Assembly: GCF_900186615.1 (NCBI RefSeq) | Contig: NZ_LT896588.1 | Coordinates: forward strand, 2,058,353 to 2,122,352 | Reading direction: 5' to 3' | Length of the DNA: 64,000 nucleotides | Origin: Parabacteroides bouchesdurhonensis | GTDB lineage: Bacteria > Bacteroidota > Bacteroidia > Bacteroidales > Tannerellaceae | In this document: positions 17,747 to 26,373 of the stretch, in pieces | Numbering within the stretch: position 1 is the first letter of the stretch | Layout of the letters: the number at the start of each line of letters is the position of its first letter | Position numbers and translations under genes: made by a program | Notes under the pieces: model-generated | What the model was told of the DNA's origin: nothing | The model's input: the letters and a program-made list of their open reading frames with translations, nothing else | The model's database searches: none

Positions 17747-19081
17747 TTATACAATGCCTTGTGCCATCATTGCCTTGGCAACCTTCATAAAGCCGGCAAT
17801 ATTGGCTCCTTTTACATAATTGACATATTGGCCTTCTTTACCATGAGCTACGCACTGGTGATGTATGTCGCTCATAATTTGGTGTAAGCGGGCATCTACC
17901 TCTGCCGCAGTCCATGAAATGTGCATGGCGTTTTGTGTCATTTCCAAACCGGAAGTTGCTACGCCTCCCGCGTTAACGGCTTTACCCGGAGCAAAGAGTT
18001 GCTTATGTTCGATAAATAAATCTACAGCTTCGGCAGTACAACCCATATTGGAAACTTCGGCAACACATAATGTCTTGTTCTCTATTAGTCTGCGTGCATC
18101 ATCAGCATCCAGTTCATTTTGAGTGGCACATGGCAAGGCGATGTCTACTTTCTGTTCCCAAGGCTTCTTGCCGGGATAGAATGTTGATCCGGGAAATTCA
18201 TCTGCGTATGGCGCAACAATGTCGTTTCCCGAGTTACGAAGTTCAAGCAAATAATCTATCTTCTCGCCGGAAATGCCTGCCGGATCATAAACATATCCGT
18301 CAGGACCGGAAATAGTAACTACTTTTGCTCCCAGCTCTGTCGCTTTGGTGGCAGCGCCCCAAGCCACGTTACCAAAGCCCGAAATCGCTACGGTTTTCCC
18401 CTTTATATCTATGCCGTGAGTTTCCAGCATCTGATGAACAAAGTATAATGCGCCGAAACCGGTAGCTTCGGGACGAAGAATAGAACCGCCGAATTCCATG
18501 CCTTTACCTGTAAACGTGCCTGTGTTCTCGCGGGCCAGTTTTTTATACATGCCGTACATATAACCCACTTCACGTCCGCCTACGCCTATATCACCGGCAG
18601 GAACATCGCGATCCGGACCTAAATTACGCCATAATTCCAGAATAAATGACTGGCAGAAACGCATAATCTCCGCATCGCTTTTGCCTCTCGGAGCAAAGTC
18701 CGAACCGCCTTTACCTCCGCCCATAGGCAAGGTTGTCAGCGCGTTTTTAAATGTTTGTTCGAATCCCAAGAATTTGAGGATAGACAGATTTACCGAAGGG
18801 TGAAAACGAATGCCTCCTTTATACGGTCCGATGGCGTTATTAAATTGTACGCGGTATCCGAGGTTTACTTGTACCTCTCCTTTATCATCTACCCAGGGAA
18901 CACGGAACGTAAAAATTCGATCCGGCTCTACCAGGCGTTCGATAATTTTAGCTTTCTCGAACTCAGGATGCTGATTGTACACTTCTTCAATAGAAAGAAG
19001 GACTTCCTTCACTGCCTGTAAATACTCTTTTTCGCCCGGATGTTTTGCTTCCAGAGCCGATAAGATTACTTCTGTCTTCAT
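17747..19081 (-). CDS. gdhA: Glutamate dehydrogenase, hexameric (paralogue 1)
   Basis: The 444-residue enzyme interconverts 2-oxoglutarate plus ammonia and glutamate. It carries KGGIRFHPSVNLSILKFLGFEQTFKNALTTLPMGGGKGGSDF (residues about 85-127) with the catalytic Lys, RDVPAGDIGVGGREVGYMYG, and the Rossmann segment AISGFGNVAWGAA. The start at 19081 is chosen because the -7 box lies at 19115-19123; a longer frame begins upstream of that promoter. A second full-length paralogue is at 24876-26210, 6 kb away. Bacteroides species have one NADP-specific and one dual-cofactor enzyme. Which is which cannot be settled here. Confidence 0.96.
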   Translation of the reverse strand: MKTEVILSALEAKHPGEKEYLQAVKEVLLSIEEVYNQHPEFEKAKIIERLVEPDRIFTFRVPWVDDKGEVQVNLGYRVQFNNAIGPYKGGIRFHPSVNLSILKFLGFEQTFKNALTTLPMGGGKGGSDFAPRGKSDAEIMRFCQSFILELWRNLGPDRDVPAGDIGVGGREVGYMYGMYKKLARENTGTFTGKGMEFGGSILRPEATGFGALYFVHQMLETHGIDIKGKTVAISGFGNVAWGAATKATELGAKVVTISGPDGYVYDPAGISGEKIDYLLELRNSGNDIVAPYADEFPGSTFYPGKKPWEQKVDIALPCATQNELDADDARRLIENKTLCVAEVSNMGCTAEAVDLFIEHKQLFAPGKAVNAGGVATSGLEMTQNAMHISWTAAEVDARLHQIMSDIHHQCVAHGKEGQYVNYVKGANIAGFMKVAKAMMAQGIV

Positions 19082-19114
19082 AGTATCTGTGTCTTTTAAG
19101 ATTACTTTCTGTTT

Positions 19115-19123
19115 GCAAATGTA
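19115..19123 (-). promoter_or_regulatory. -7 box for gdhA
   Basis: On the minus strand the sequence reads TACATTTGC, 34 bases before the chosen gdhA start codon. This position decides the start. Confidence 0.65.
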
Positions 19124-19290
19124 GAGAATGTTACGGAATGACAATGCTTTTTCTTGACTTTTTGATAGTTTATAATATGTTTTGAAGCATATTCAAGGAC
19201 GAATATAGATGCGTTACTGCCTTAAACGGTGTTACGGGCTGACATTTTATTAGTAAGAATGTGCCGGAGTAATATATGAAAGCCCTATTT

Positions 19291-19438
19291 TGTTCCACCG
19301 GCATGAAACACTTGTTCCGTCAGCATGAAACATTTGTTCCACCAGCATGAAACACTTGTTCCTTCGGCTTGAAACTTTTGTTCCATCGGGATGAAACTTT
19401 TGTTTCACCGGCATGGAACAAAATGGAACAATTTTGCC
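19291..19438. repeat. 22-bp tandem repeat array (six units plus a partial one)
   Basis: Six consecutive 22-base units run from 19291 to 19422, and a partial unit follows. The consensus is TGTTCCACCGGCATGAAACA plus two bases. Each unit is itself an imperfect palindrome (TGTTCC or TGTTTC against GAAACA or GGAACA). Unit length is constant, so the palindromes recur every two helical turns. The array lies between the divergent gdhA and 19534 genes, about 40-190 bases before the candidate promoter of the latter. A set of in-phase binding sites for a regulator is the simplest reading. It is not a CRISPR array, since there are no spacers. The rest of 19145-19290 shows nothing clear. Confidence 0.85.
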
Positions 19439-19478
19439 TTTTTTCGGCAGGCAGGCTATTTGACGCTGATATCTCGGA

Positions 19479-19487
19479 TATGTTTGC
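19479..19487 (+). promoter_or_regulatory. Candidate -7 box for the receiver-PPDK gene
   Basis: TATGTTTGC at 19479-19487 fits the consensus and lies 47 bases before the preferred ATG at 19534. Confidence 0.45.
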
Positions 19488-19533
19488 GGATTTTTCTTTA
19501 CTTTTGGCTGCATGTAACTCTATTAAATCAATT

Positions 19534-22491
19534 ATGAGCGGTATTCCGGACTTTAAAGACCTTGTGTTCAGAGACACATCGTTCGCCAATCTGATGAATA
19601 AGCGTATATATAATGTATTGCTTATTGCTACCAAGTATGATGCCTTTATGTTGGAAGACGACGGGCGCGTGGATGAGCAGATATTTAATGAATATACTTC
19701 GTTGAGCTTGCGTTACCCTCCGCGTTTTACCCAGGTAACAACGGAGGCTGAGGCATTGGCCGAGTTGAAAGACCGTAACTTTGAACTGATTATCTGTATG
19801 CCTAATATGGATAACCGCGATATATTTGCGGCCGCCAAAGAAATTAAGATCCATTATCCCAATATTCCTATCGTTGTTCTTACTCCATTCTCAAAAGAAG
19901 TCTCCAAGCGTATGGCACAGGAAGACCTGAGCGCAATAGACTATGTGTTCAGCTGGTTGGGAAACTCGGAATTGCTTCTTGCCATTATCAAATTGATAGA
20001 GGATAAGATGAATGCTCCGGATGATACCGCGAGTGTAGGTGTGCAGATTATCATGTTGGTGGAAGACTCCGTTCGTTTCTATTCGTCCGCCTTGCCCCAT
20101 TTATACAAATTCGTGCTTGAACAAAGCCAGATGTTTGCTAAAGAAGCATTAAACGGCCATCAGCGAACCTTGCGTATGCGCGGACGTCCGAAAATAAAAC
20201 TAGCCCGTACGTATGAGGAAGCCGTACGTATTTTTAACCAGTATCAGGATAATATATTGGGTATTATATCGGATATGAGTTTTATGCACGATGGCGTAAA
20301 AGATCCTTATGCAGGCTATAAGTTCGGGCAATATGTGAGGAAGACTGGGCAGATAATACCTTTTGTGCTCGAATCGTCCGAGGCAAATAATTATGTATAT
20401 GCTAAAGAATTAGGAGCTTCCTTTATAGATAAGAACTCGAAAAGTTATCCGCAGGATTTACGGAAGAAGATAATGGCACGCTTTGGGTTTGGTGACTTTG
20501 TGATTCTTAATCCGCAGACGAAAGAGGAGATTATGCGTATCACCGACTTGAAAGATTTGCAGAAAAAGGTCTTTCAGATACCCGACGATTCACTGGTTTA
20601 TCACCTCTCCCGCAATCATTTCTCCCGCTTTTTCTATTCACGGGCCATGTTTCCGCCGGCCGAAGTGCTGAAACATGTCGATGTGAGTGATTATAAGGAT
20701 ATGGACGAAGCGCGTAAGCTGATATTTGATTTGATTGTACAATACCGCCGGATGAAGAATACCGGTGTGGTTGCAGTCTATCAGAAAGACCGCTTTGACG
20801 AATATAGCAACTTTGCCCGTATCGGTGACGGTTCGTTGGGAGGAAAGGGTAGAGGCCTTGCTTTCATCGGCGCTATGGTAAAGCGTTATCCGAAGCTGGG
20901 TAATGAGAACCTGAATGTGACGATTCCGAAAACGGTAGTTATCTGTACCGACATCTTTGATGAGTTTATGGAAACAAACGAACTTTATCCGGTTGCCTTA
21001 GGAGATGTTGACGACGATACTATTTTGAAATATTTTCTTCGTGCCAGCCTTCCGTCACGGTTGATTGAAGACCTGATGGCTTTCTTCGAGGTGGTGAAAA
21101 GCCCGGTTGCCGTCCGTTCGTCCAGTCTTTTGGAGGATTCGCATTACCAGCCTTTCGCCGGAATATATTCTACCTATATGGTTCCCAGGATAGAAGATAA
21201 ATATGAAATGCTGCGTACGGTAAGCGATGCTGTTAAAGCGGTATATGCTTCGGTGTTTTACCGTGACAGCAAGGCTTATATGACGGCTACGTCTAACTTG
21301 ATAGATCAGGAAAAGATGGCAATTGTCTTGCAGGAAGTGGTGGGTAATTGCTATAATGATCATTTCTATCCTACGCTTTCGGGCGTTGCACGCTCGTTGA
21401 ATTTCTATCCAATCGGGAATGAGAAAGCGGAAGACGGTATAGCCAACATCGCATTGGGACTGGGCAAATACATTGTAGACGGCGGTATGACCCTGCGTTT
21501 CTCGCCACGCCATCCGCACAATATTTTGCAGATGAGTACAATGGATTTTGCTTTACGTGAAACACAGACCCGTTTTTACGCGCTCGATTTAAAGAACCTG
21601 GCGGAAAACTTTTCTGTAGATGACGCGTTCAACCTTTTGAAGTTGAACCTGAAAGACGCCGATGCCGATGGAGCTTTGAAATATATCGTTTCCACATACG
21701 ACCCGTATGACCAGATTATTCGTGACGGATATTATCCCGGAGGACGTAAGATTATTTCTTTTGTCAATATCCTTCAGCATGATGTGTTTCCTCTGGCCGA
21801 AAATCTGGATAAGATTTTACATATCGGACAAGATGAGATGGGGCGTCCTATAGAAATAGAGTTTGCCGTGAATATTCATCCCGACGATAGCAGCAAGGCT
21901 ACATTCTACCTTCTGCAAGTGCGTCCTATTGTGGACAATAAAGAGATTATGGATGAAGATCTTACTGTAGTGAAGAATGAAGATACGATACTTTCTTCGT
22001 CCAGTGTGTTAGGACATGGTATTGTGAATGATGTGCAAGACGTGATTTATGTAAAGACCGGTGCTTTCAACTCGTCTAACAATCAACTGATAGCTTATGA
22101 TATAGAAAAGATGAACCGCCGGTTTACCGAACAGGAAAAGAGCTATGTGCTGGTAGGGCCCGGCCGCTGGGGAAGCAGCGATTCATGGTTGGGCATTCCG
22201 GTAAAATGGCCGCATATCAGCAATGCCCGGGTGATTGTGGAATGCGGTTTGGAAAACTATCGGATTGATCCGAGCCAGGGAACGCACTTTTTCCAGAATC
22301 TGACTTCGTTTGGCGTAGGCTATTTTACGGTCAATCCATTTAAAGGAGATGGCTGGTTTGATGAAGCATACCTGAATGCCCAGCCGGCTGTAGAAGAAAC
22401 GGAATATCTCCGCCATGTTCATTTTGACAAGCCCGTCGTTATAAAGATGGATGGGAAAAAGAGTTTGGGAGTAGTGATGAAACCGGAATAA
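19534..22491 (+). CDS. Two receiver-like domains fused to a PPDK/PEP-synthase ATP-binding domain
   Basis: The 985-residue protein has three parts. Residues about 20-165 form a receiver-like domain (ELIICMPNMDNRD, IPIVVLTPFSK). Residues about 165-335 form a second one with better-kept key positions (IIMLVEDSVRFY, GIISDMSFMHDG, FVLESSE, ASFIDKNSK). From about 445 onward comes the ATP-grasp domain of pyruvate phosphate dikinases and PEP synthases (GSLGGKGRGLAFI, SPVAVRSSSLLEDSHYQPFAGIYSTY, GLGKYIVDGG). The swivelling phosphohistidine domain and PEP-binding barrel are absent, so it cannot be a normal PEP synthase. It may transfer phosphate from ATP to a partner, or act as a sensor. The ATG at 19534 is chosen; longer frames run into the 22-bp repeats. 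Confidence 0.85.
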   Translation: MSGIPDFKDLVFRDTSFANLMNKRIYNVLLIATKYDAFMLEDDGRVDEQIFNEYTSLSLRYPPRFTQVTTEAEALAELKDRNFELIICMPNMDNRDIFAAAKEIKIHYPNIPIVVLTPFSKEVSKRMAQEDLSAIDYVFSWLGNSELLLAIIKLIEDKMNAPDDTASVGVQIIMLVEDSVRFYSSALPHLYKFVLEQSQMFAKEALNGHQRTLRMRGRPKIKLARTYEEAVRIFNQYQDNILGIISDMSFMHDGVKDPYAGYKFGQYVRKTGQIIPFVLESSEANNYVYAKELGASFIDKNSKSYPQDLRKKIMARFGFGDFVILNPQTKEEIMRITDLKDLQKKVFQIPDDSLVYHLSRNHFSRFFYSRAMFPPAEVLKHVDVSDYKDMDEARKLIFDLIVQYRRMKNTGVVAVYQKDRFDEYSNFARIGDGSLGGKGRGLAFIGAMVKRYPKLGNENLNVTIPKTVVICTDIFDEFMETNELYPVALGDVDDDTILKYFLRASLPSRLIEDLMAFFEVVKSPVAVRSSSLLEDSHYQPFAGIYSTYMVPRIEDKYEMLRTVSDAVKAVYASVFYRDSKAYMTATSNLIDQEKMAIVLQEVVGNCYNDHFYPTLSGVARSLNFYPIGNEKAEDGIANIALGLGKYIVDGGMTLRFSPRHPHNILQMSTMDFALRETQTRFYALDLKNLAENFSVDDAFNLLKLNLKDADADGALKYIVSTYDPYDQIIRDGYYPGGRKIISFVNILQHDVFPLAENLDKILHIGQDEMGRPIEIEFAVNIHPDDSSKATFYLLQVRPIVDNKEIMDEDLTVVKNEDTILSSSSVLGHGIVNDVQDVIYVKTGAFNSSNNQLIAYDIEKMNRRFTEQEKSYVLVGPGRWGSSDSWLGIPVKWPHISNARVIVECGLENYRIDPSQGTHFFQNLTSFGVGYFTVNPFKGDGWFDEAYLNAQPAVEETEYLRHVHFDKPVVIKMDGKKSLGVVMKPE

Positions 22492-22496
22492 TATAT

Positions 22497-22527
22497 AAAA
22501 AGGGGAGGCAATGACCTCCCCTTTTTA
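22497..22527 (+). terminator. Rho-independent terminator
   Basis: AAAAAGGGGAGG pairs with CCTCCCCTTTTT over a 6-base loop, directly after the stop of the receiver-PPDK gene and before a convergent operon. It can serve both sides. Confidence 0.9.
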
Positions 22528-22538
22528 TGTGGGTTAAA

Positions 22539-23267
22539 CTATTTCATCCATTCTTCCGCCTGGGCTAATGTTTCCGCTTTGCCAATATCAAGCAAGCGCA
22601 GGTTTTCGGCCGCGAATGCCTGTATGTTTGTTTTTGCACAGACCGACAAATAAAAGTTGATGATAGAGAATTTGCCAGTCCATTCTTCCATCCAGTCGAA
22701 TATTTCGGGCGATAGAACATGGATGCCGCCGAATGCGTACTCGCTGTATTTATCCGGATTAAAGTCCGGATAATGAGATTTGACTTCTCCTGTCTCGCGA
22801 TTGTGCCAACCGCAGAGATTGTTCTCTTTATTGAAAAGCAAATAACGGGATGTTTCCCGTTTGCTTACCAGCAGAGTTGCCAGCGGGTTTGCTTTCTGAT
22901 GCTTTTCATATAGCTTGCGTAAGTCGATGTTCGATAATATATCTACGTTATGTACAAGAAACGGCTCTTTGCCACGCAGGAAAGGTGCTGCATGCTTGAT
23001 TCCTCCGCCGGTGTCGAGCAGATAATCGCGCTCGTCGGAAATGTATATCTGTATCCCGAAGTTGTTGTTTGCTTTGAGGAAATCTATGATTTGTTCTCCA
23101 AAATGATGGATGTTGATTGCAATTTGGTAAAACCCGGCATCTTTCAGTTTAAGGATAACATGTTCCAGCATGGGTTTTCCTGCAATCGGAACGAGCGCCT
23201 TAGGCATCGTGTCTGTTATCGGTTTGAGTCTGGAACCCAAACCGGCTGCAAAAATCATTGCTTTCAT
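22539..23267 (-). CDS. Sugar-1-phosphate nucleotidyltransferase (MurU-like)
   Basis: The 242-residue enzyme has the nucleotidyltransferase signature AAGLGSRLKPITDTMPKALVPIAGKPMLEHV at its N terminus, split over residues 7-37. The metal-binding segment FLVHNVDILSN (about residue 100) and NKENNLCGWHN and YAFGGIHVLSPEIFDW also fit single-domain uridylyl- or guanylyltransferases such as MurU. Its start overlaps the kinase-RapZ gene by 4 bases (ATGA), so the two are translationally coupled. In Pseudomonas the kinase AmgK and the uridylyltransferase MurU work in sequence in MurNAc recycling. The pairing here suggests the same, but substrate choice is an inference. Confidence 0.85.
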   Translation of the reverse strand: MKAMIFAAGLGSRLKPITDTMPKALVPIAGKPMLEHVILKLKDAGFYQIAINIHHFGEQIIDFLKANNNFGIQIYISDERDYLLDTGGGIKHAAPFLRGKEPFLVHNVDILSNIDLRKLYEKHQKANPLATLLVSKRETSRYLLFNKENNLCGWHNRETGEVKSHYPDFNPDKYSEYAFGGIHVLSPEIFDWMEEWTGKFSIINFYLSVCAKTNIQAFAAENLRLLDIGKAETLAQAEEWMK

Positions 23268-24694
23268 AATGTTGCGTCAAAAATTTGTTCAATATTTTGT
23301 TCTCTGTGTACGAGATGTACTTTTACACCGTATTTGGAGCTGAGGTGCTCTGCCAGATGCTGGGCGGAATATACGGAGCGATGCTGGCCGCCTGTACATC
23401 CGAAGCAAACCATGAGGTTGGAAAATCCACGGTCGAGATAGCGTTTCACCGAAGCGTCTACCATAGTATATACATGTTGCAGGAAGTCGGTTATTTCTCC
23501 ATCGTTTTCCAGAAAACTGATAACCGGTTCATCCAGTCCGGTGAAGTGGTTGTAGCGTTCATACTTTCCCGGATTGTTGATGGCGCGGCAGTCAAATACG
23601 AAACCTCCGCCATTGCCTGTAGGATCGTTTGGAATGCCTTTCTTGTAGGCAAAGCTGACTATTTTGACTTCCAGCATCCGCTTTTGTCTGTCGTCCGAGA
23701 ATTGTTTTAACTCTGTCAATTCTCTTAATACGGAACTAAGATAGGGATATTCAGGGTAATTTTCCCGCAATAACTGGCGCAGGTTCTCGATGGCGAACGG
23801 TACGCTTTGGATAAAGTGGGGCTTCTTCTCAAAGTAACCTCTGAATCCGTATGCTCCCAGCACTTGTAAGGTACGGAAGAGTACGAAATGGCGTAGTTGA
23901 CTAAGGAAATAGTTCTCGTCTACCGGGATATATTTACGTAAAGCCTGCATGTAATCGTTCAGCAGTTCCTTGCGTAAGTCTTCCGGATAGCGTGCCTTTG
24001 CCTGCCATAAGAAGGAGGCTACATCGTAATATACCGGACCTTTGCGTCCGCCCTGAAAATCAATGAACCAGGGTTCTCCATCCTTTATCATGACGTTACG
24101 CGACTGAAAATCGCGGTACATGAAAGTGTCTGATGTATTGTGGAGCAACACGTCGCTCATCTTCTGGAAATCGTCTTCCAGACGGTTTTCTTGAAATTCC
24201 ATGCCGGTAGCTTTCAAGAAACAGTACTTGAAGTAATTCAAATCCCAGAGGATGGAACGTTTGTTGAATTCCGGTTGTGGATAGCAATAGGAGAAGTCGA
24301 ACCCGTCTGTGCCTGCAAATTGGATGGAAGGCAGGAGGGTAATGGTTTTACGTAACAGGGTGCGTTCGCATTCGTCAAACACGCAGCTTTTACGGCCTTT
24401 TTCTATGGCATTGAATAATAATGTATCTCCAAGGTCTTCCTGCAGATAATAGCTTTTGTCGTCAGACCAGCAATAAACCTGCGGTACGGGCAGTCCTTTT
24501 TTACCAAAATGATCTGCCATGTAAAGGAAGGCCGCGTTTTCTTCGGGAGATGTTCCACTTACGCCTATCAGGTTTTTTATTCCGTTGAGACGGAAATAGC
24601 GGCGGTTTGAACCCGAGGAGGGAAGCTCGGTAATGTCTTCGGTCTCTTGCCCTGTGTATTTGTAATAAAGTCTTTTTAGTGCTTCTGTAACCAT
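23264..24694 (-). CDS. Sugar kinase (AmgK-like phosphotransferase) fused to RapZ C-terminal domain
   Basis: The 476-residue protein has an N-terminal aminoglycoside-phosphotransferase-fold kinase (about residues 1-330). It shows the catalytic segment FMYRDFQSRNVMIKDGEPWFIDFQGG split at residues 205-232 and a substrate-side DVASFLWQAK. The C-terminal 130 residues match the RapZ C-terminal domain (FDCRAINNPG, GEITDFLQHVYTMVDASV, CFGCTGGQHRSVY). In E. coli RapZ this domain binds glucosamine-6-phosphate and RNA. The ATP-binding N-terminal domain of RapZ is missing. The start at 24694 is chosen because a promoter-like box lies at 24712-24720 and the upstream extension has no domain character. The next gene is a MurU-like enzyme. 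Confidence 0.87.
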   Translation of the reverse strand: MVTEALKRLYYKYTGQETEDITELPSSGSNRRYFRLNGIKNLIGVSGTSPEENAAFLYMADHFGKKGLPVPQVYCWSDDKSYYLQEDLGDTLLFNAIEKGRKSCVFDECERTLLRKTITLLPSIQFAGTDGFDFSYCYPQPEFNKRSILWDLNYFKYCFLKATGMEFQENRLEDDFQKMSDVLLHNTSDTFMYRDFQSRNVMIKDGEPWFIDFQGGRKGPVYYDVASFLWQAKARYPEDLRKELLNDYMQALRKYIPVDENYFLSQLRHFVLFRTLQVLGAYGFRGYFEKKPHFIQSVPFAIENLRQLLRENYPEYPYLSSVLRELTELKQFSDDRQKRMLEVKIVSFAYKKGIPNDPTGNGGGFVFDCRAINNPGKYERYNHFTGLDEPVISFLENDGEITDFLQHVYTMVDASVKRYLDRGFSNLMVCFGCTGGQHRSVYSAQHLAEHLSSKYGVKVHLVHREQNIEQIFDATL

Positions 24695-24711
24695 GTTTCT
24701 GTAATTATGGT

Positions 24712-24720
24712 ACGAAGGTA
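24712..24720 (-). promoter_or_regulatory. -7-like box for the kinase-RapZ operon
   Basis: The minus strand reads TACCTTCGT, one base from the usual TAnnTTTG, 18 bases before the chosen ATG. Confidence 0.4.
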
Positions 24721-24806
24721 ATGCTTTAATTGAAGAAGAAGTGTTTAAAATTGGAAATTTATATTGGCGTGTGCGTACCGATAGGTATCTCCGCTTCCTC
24801 CGGTTA

Positions 24807-24849
24807 AAATAAAAAGGGACTGCCCGGCAATAAAAAGCCGGGCAGTCCC
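24807..24849 (-). terminator. Terminator of the second glutamate dehydrogenase gene
   Basis: GGGACTGCCCGGC (24816-24828) pairs exactly with GCCGGGCAGTCCC (24837-24849). On the minus strand the stem is followed by TTTTTATTTT. Confidence 0.92.
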
Positions 24850-24875
24850 CTATATGATCATTAATCTTCAAAATA

Positions 24876-26210
24876 CTACAGGATTCCCTGTGCCATCATG
24901 GCTTTTGCAACCTTCATGAAGCCACCTACGTTAGCGCCTTTTACGTAGTTTACATAGCCGTCTGTCTGCGTGCCGTACTTAACGCATTGTTCGTGGATGT
25001 CGTGCATAATCTGTTTCAGCTTGTCATCTACCTCTTCGCTGGTCCAGCTTAACTTCATTGCGTTTTGGGTCATTTCCAAACCTGATACCGATACACCGCC
25101 TGCATTGGCAGCTTTACCCGGAGCATACAGTATTTTTGCTTCAAGGAATGCGTCGATAGCTTCGGGGGTAGAAGGCATGTTTGCTCCTTCCGATACGGCG
25201 AAGCAACCGTTGGCCAACAGCGCTTTGGCATCGTCGCCATTCAACTCGTTTTGTGTTGCACTAGGCATGGCGATGTCGCATTTTTCGTTCCATGGACGAG
25301 CGCCTTGTACGTATTTGCAACCGTATTTCTCGGCATACTCACGGATACGTCCGCGATACAGGTTCTTCAATTCCATGATATAATCCAGCTTCTCACGGTC
25401 AATACCGTCCGGATCGTAGATATAGCCGTCGGAATCTGACATGGTAACTGGCTTGGCACCCAGCTCAATTAGTTTTTCCACTGTGTATTGAGCAACGTTG
25501 CCGGAACCGGAAACTGTAACTACTTTGCCTTTTATGTCGATATTGCGAGTCTTAAGCATTTCCAGCAAGAAATAAACATTTCCATAACCTGTTGCTTCCG
25601 GACGGATCAATGATCCTCCGAATTCGCGTCCTTTGCCTGTAAATGTACCTGTGTTTTCGTGTGCCAGCTTTTTGTACATACCGTACATATAAGCAACTTC
25701 ACGTCCGCCTACGCCAATGTCACCGGCCGGAACGTCTGTGTCAGGGCCGATATGACGCCATAATTCAAGAACGAAAGCCTGGCAAAAACGCATGATTTCC
25801 GCGTTGGATTTACCTCTCGGGCTGAAATCCGAACCACCTTTACCGCCACCCATTGGCAATGTGGTCAATGAGTTTTTAAAAGTCTGTTCGAAAGCTAAGA
25901 ATTTAAGGATAGACTGGTTTACGGAAGCGTGGAAGCGGATACCGCCTTTATACGGGCCAATGGCATTGTTGTGTTGGATACGGTAACCCATGTTTGTTTG
26001 GATCTGACCTTTATCATCCATCCATGTAACACGGAAAGAGAAAATGCGGTCGGGAATGCAAAGACGTTCTATCAGATTGCTTTTTTCAAACTCAGGGTGT
26101 TCATTGTACGCCTCTTCAATTGTTCCTAATACTTCGGAAACTGCTTGATGATATTCCGGTTCATTCGGAAATCTTCTTTTCAAGTTGTCTAAAACTTCAC
26201 TTGCCTTCAT
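24876..26210 (-). CDS. gdhB: Glutamate dehydrogenase, hexameric (paralogue 2)
   Basis: The 444-residue protein is the same length as the paralogue at 17747-19081 and shares its core, with the catalytic Lys in LPMGGGKGGSDFSPRGKS and TDVPAGDIGVGGREVAYMYG. The coenzyme segment reads VTVSGSGNVAQYT, where the other copy has AISGFGNVAWGAA, and the following acidic/basic pattern differs (TMSDSDGYIYDPDGI against TISGPDGYVYDPAGI). These are places where cofactor preference can change. A perfect promoter at 26275-26306 with a 60-base leader supports the start at 26210. The gene symbol is tentative, as the two copies may be named the other way. Confidence 0.93.
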   Translation of the reverse strand: MKASEVLDNLKRRFPNEPEYHQAVSEVLGTIEEAYNEHPEFEKSNLIERLCIPDRIFSFRVTWMDDKGQIQTNMGYRIQHNNAIGPYKGGIRFHASVNQSILKFLAFEQTFKNSLTTLPMGGGKGGSDFSPRGKSNAEIMRFCQAFVLELWRHIGPDTDVPAGDIGVGGREVAYMYGMYKKLAHENTGTFTGKGREFGGSLIRPEATGYGNVYFLLEMLKTRNIDIKGKVVTVSGSGNVAQYTVEKLIELGAKPVTMSDSDGYIYDPDGIDREKLDYIMELKNLYRGRIREYAEKYGCKYVQGARPWNEKCDIAMPSATQNELNGDDAKALLANGCFAVSEGANMPSTPEAIDAFLEAKILYAPGKAANAGGVSVSGLEMTQNAMKLSWTSEEVDDKLKQIMHDIHEQCVKYGTQTDGYVNYVKGANVGGFMKVAKAMMAQGIL

Positions 26211-26274
26211 AAGACTGATTTTATTTAGAATGTTATACCAAATTGTTATTCTGTAGCTGTTGCTTTGCAGCGCC

Positions 26275-26306
26275 ACAAAGGTAAGTTAATTTTTGATGTA
26301 TGCAAA
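26275..26306 (-). promoter_or_regulatory. Consensus promoter of the second glutamate dehydrogenase gene
   Basis: On the minus strand TTTG (26306-26303), 19 bases, then TACCTTTGT (26283-26275) gives a perfect -33/-7 arrangement, about 65 bases before the start codon. Confidence 0.8.
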
Positions 26307-26373
26307 TAATTGAAAGAAAAAAAGCGTAAAAAATATCATTTAGCTAGATTAATCTTGGAATAACTACTAAATG

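Noticed and set aside
19082-19144. N-terminal extension of gdhA
   Set aside because: The extended frame begins upstream of the -7 promoter box at 19115-19123, so it could not be on the transcript. The same reasoning applies to dnaX (57604 against 57640).
19291-19438. CRISPR array
   Set aside because: The repeats are directly adjacent without spacers, and no cas genes are near.
19534-22491. PEP synthase (ppsA)
   Set aside because: Only the ATP-binding domain is present; the phosphohistidine and PEP-binding barrel domains are missing.
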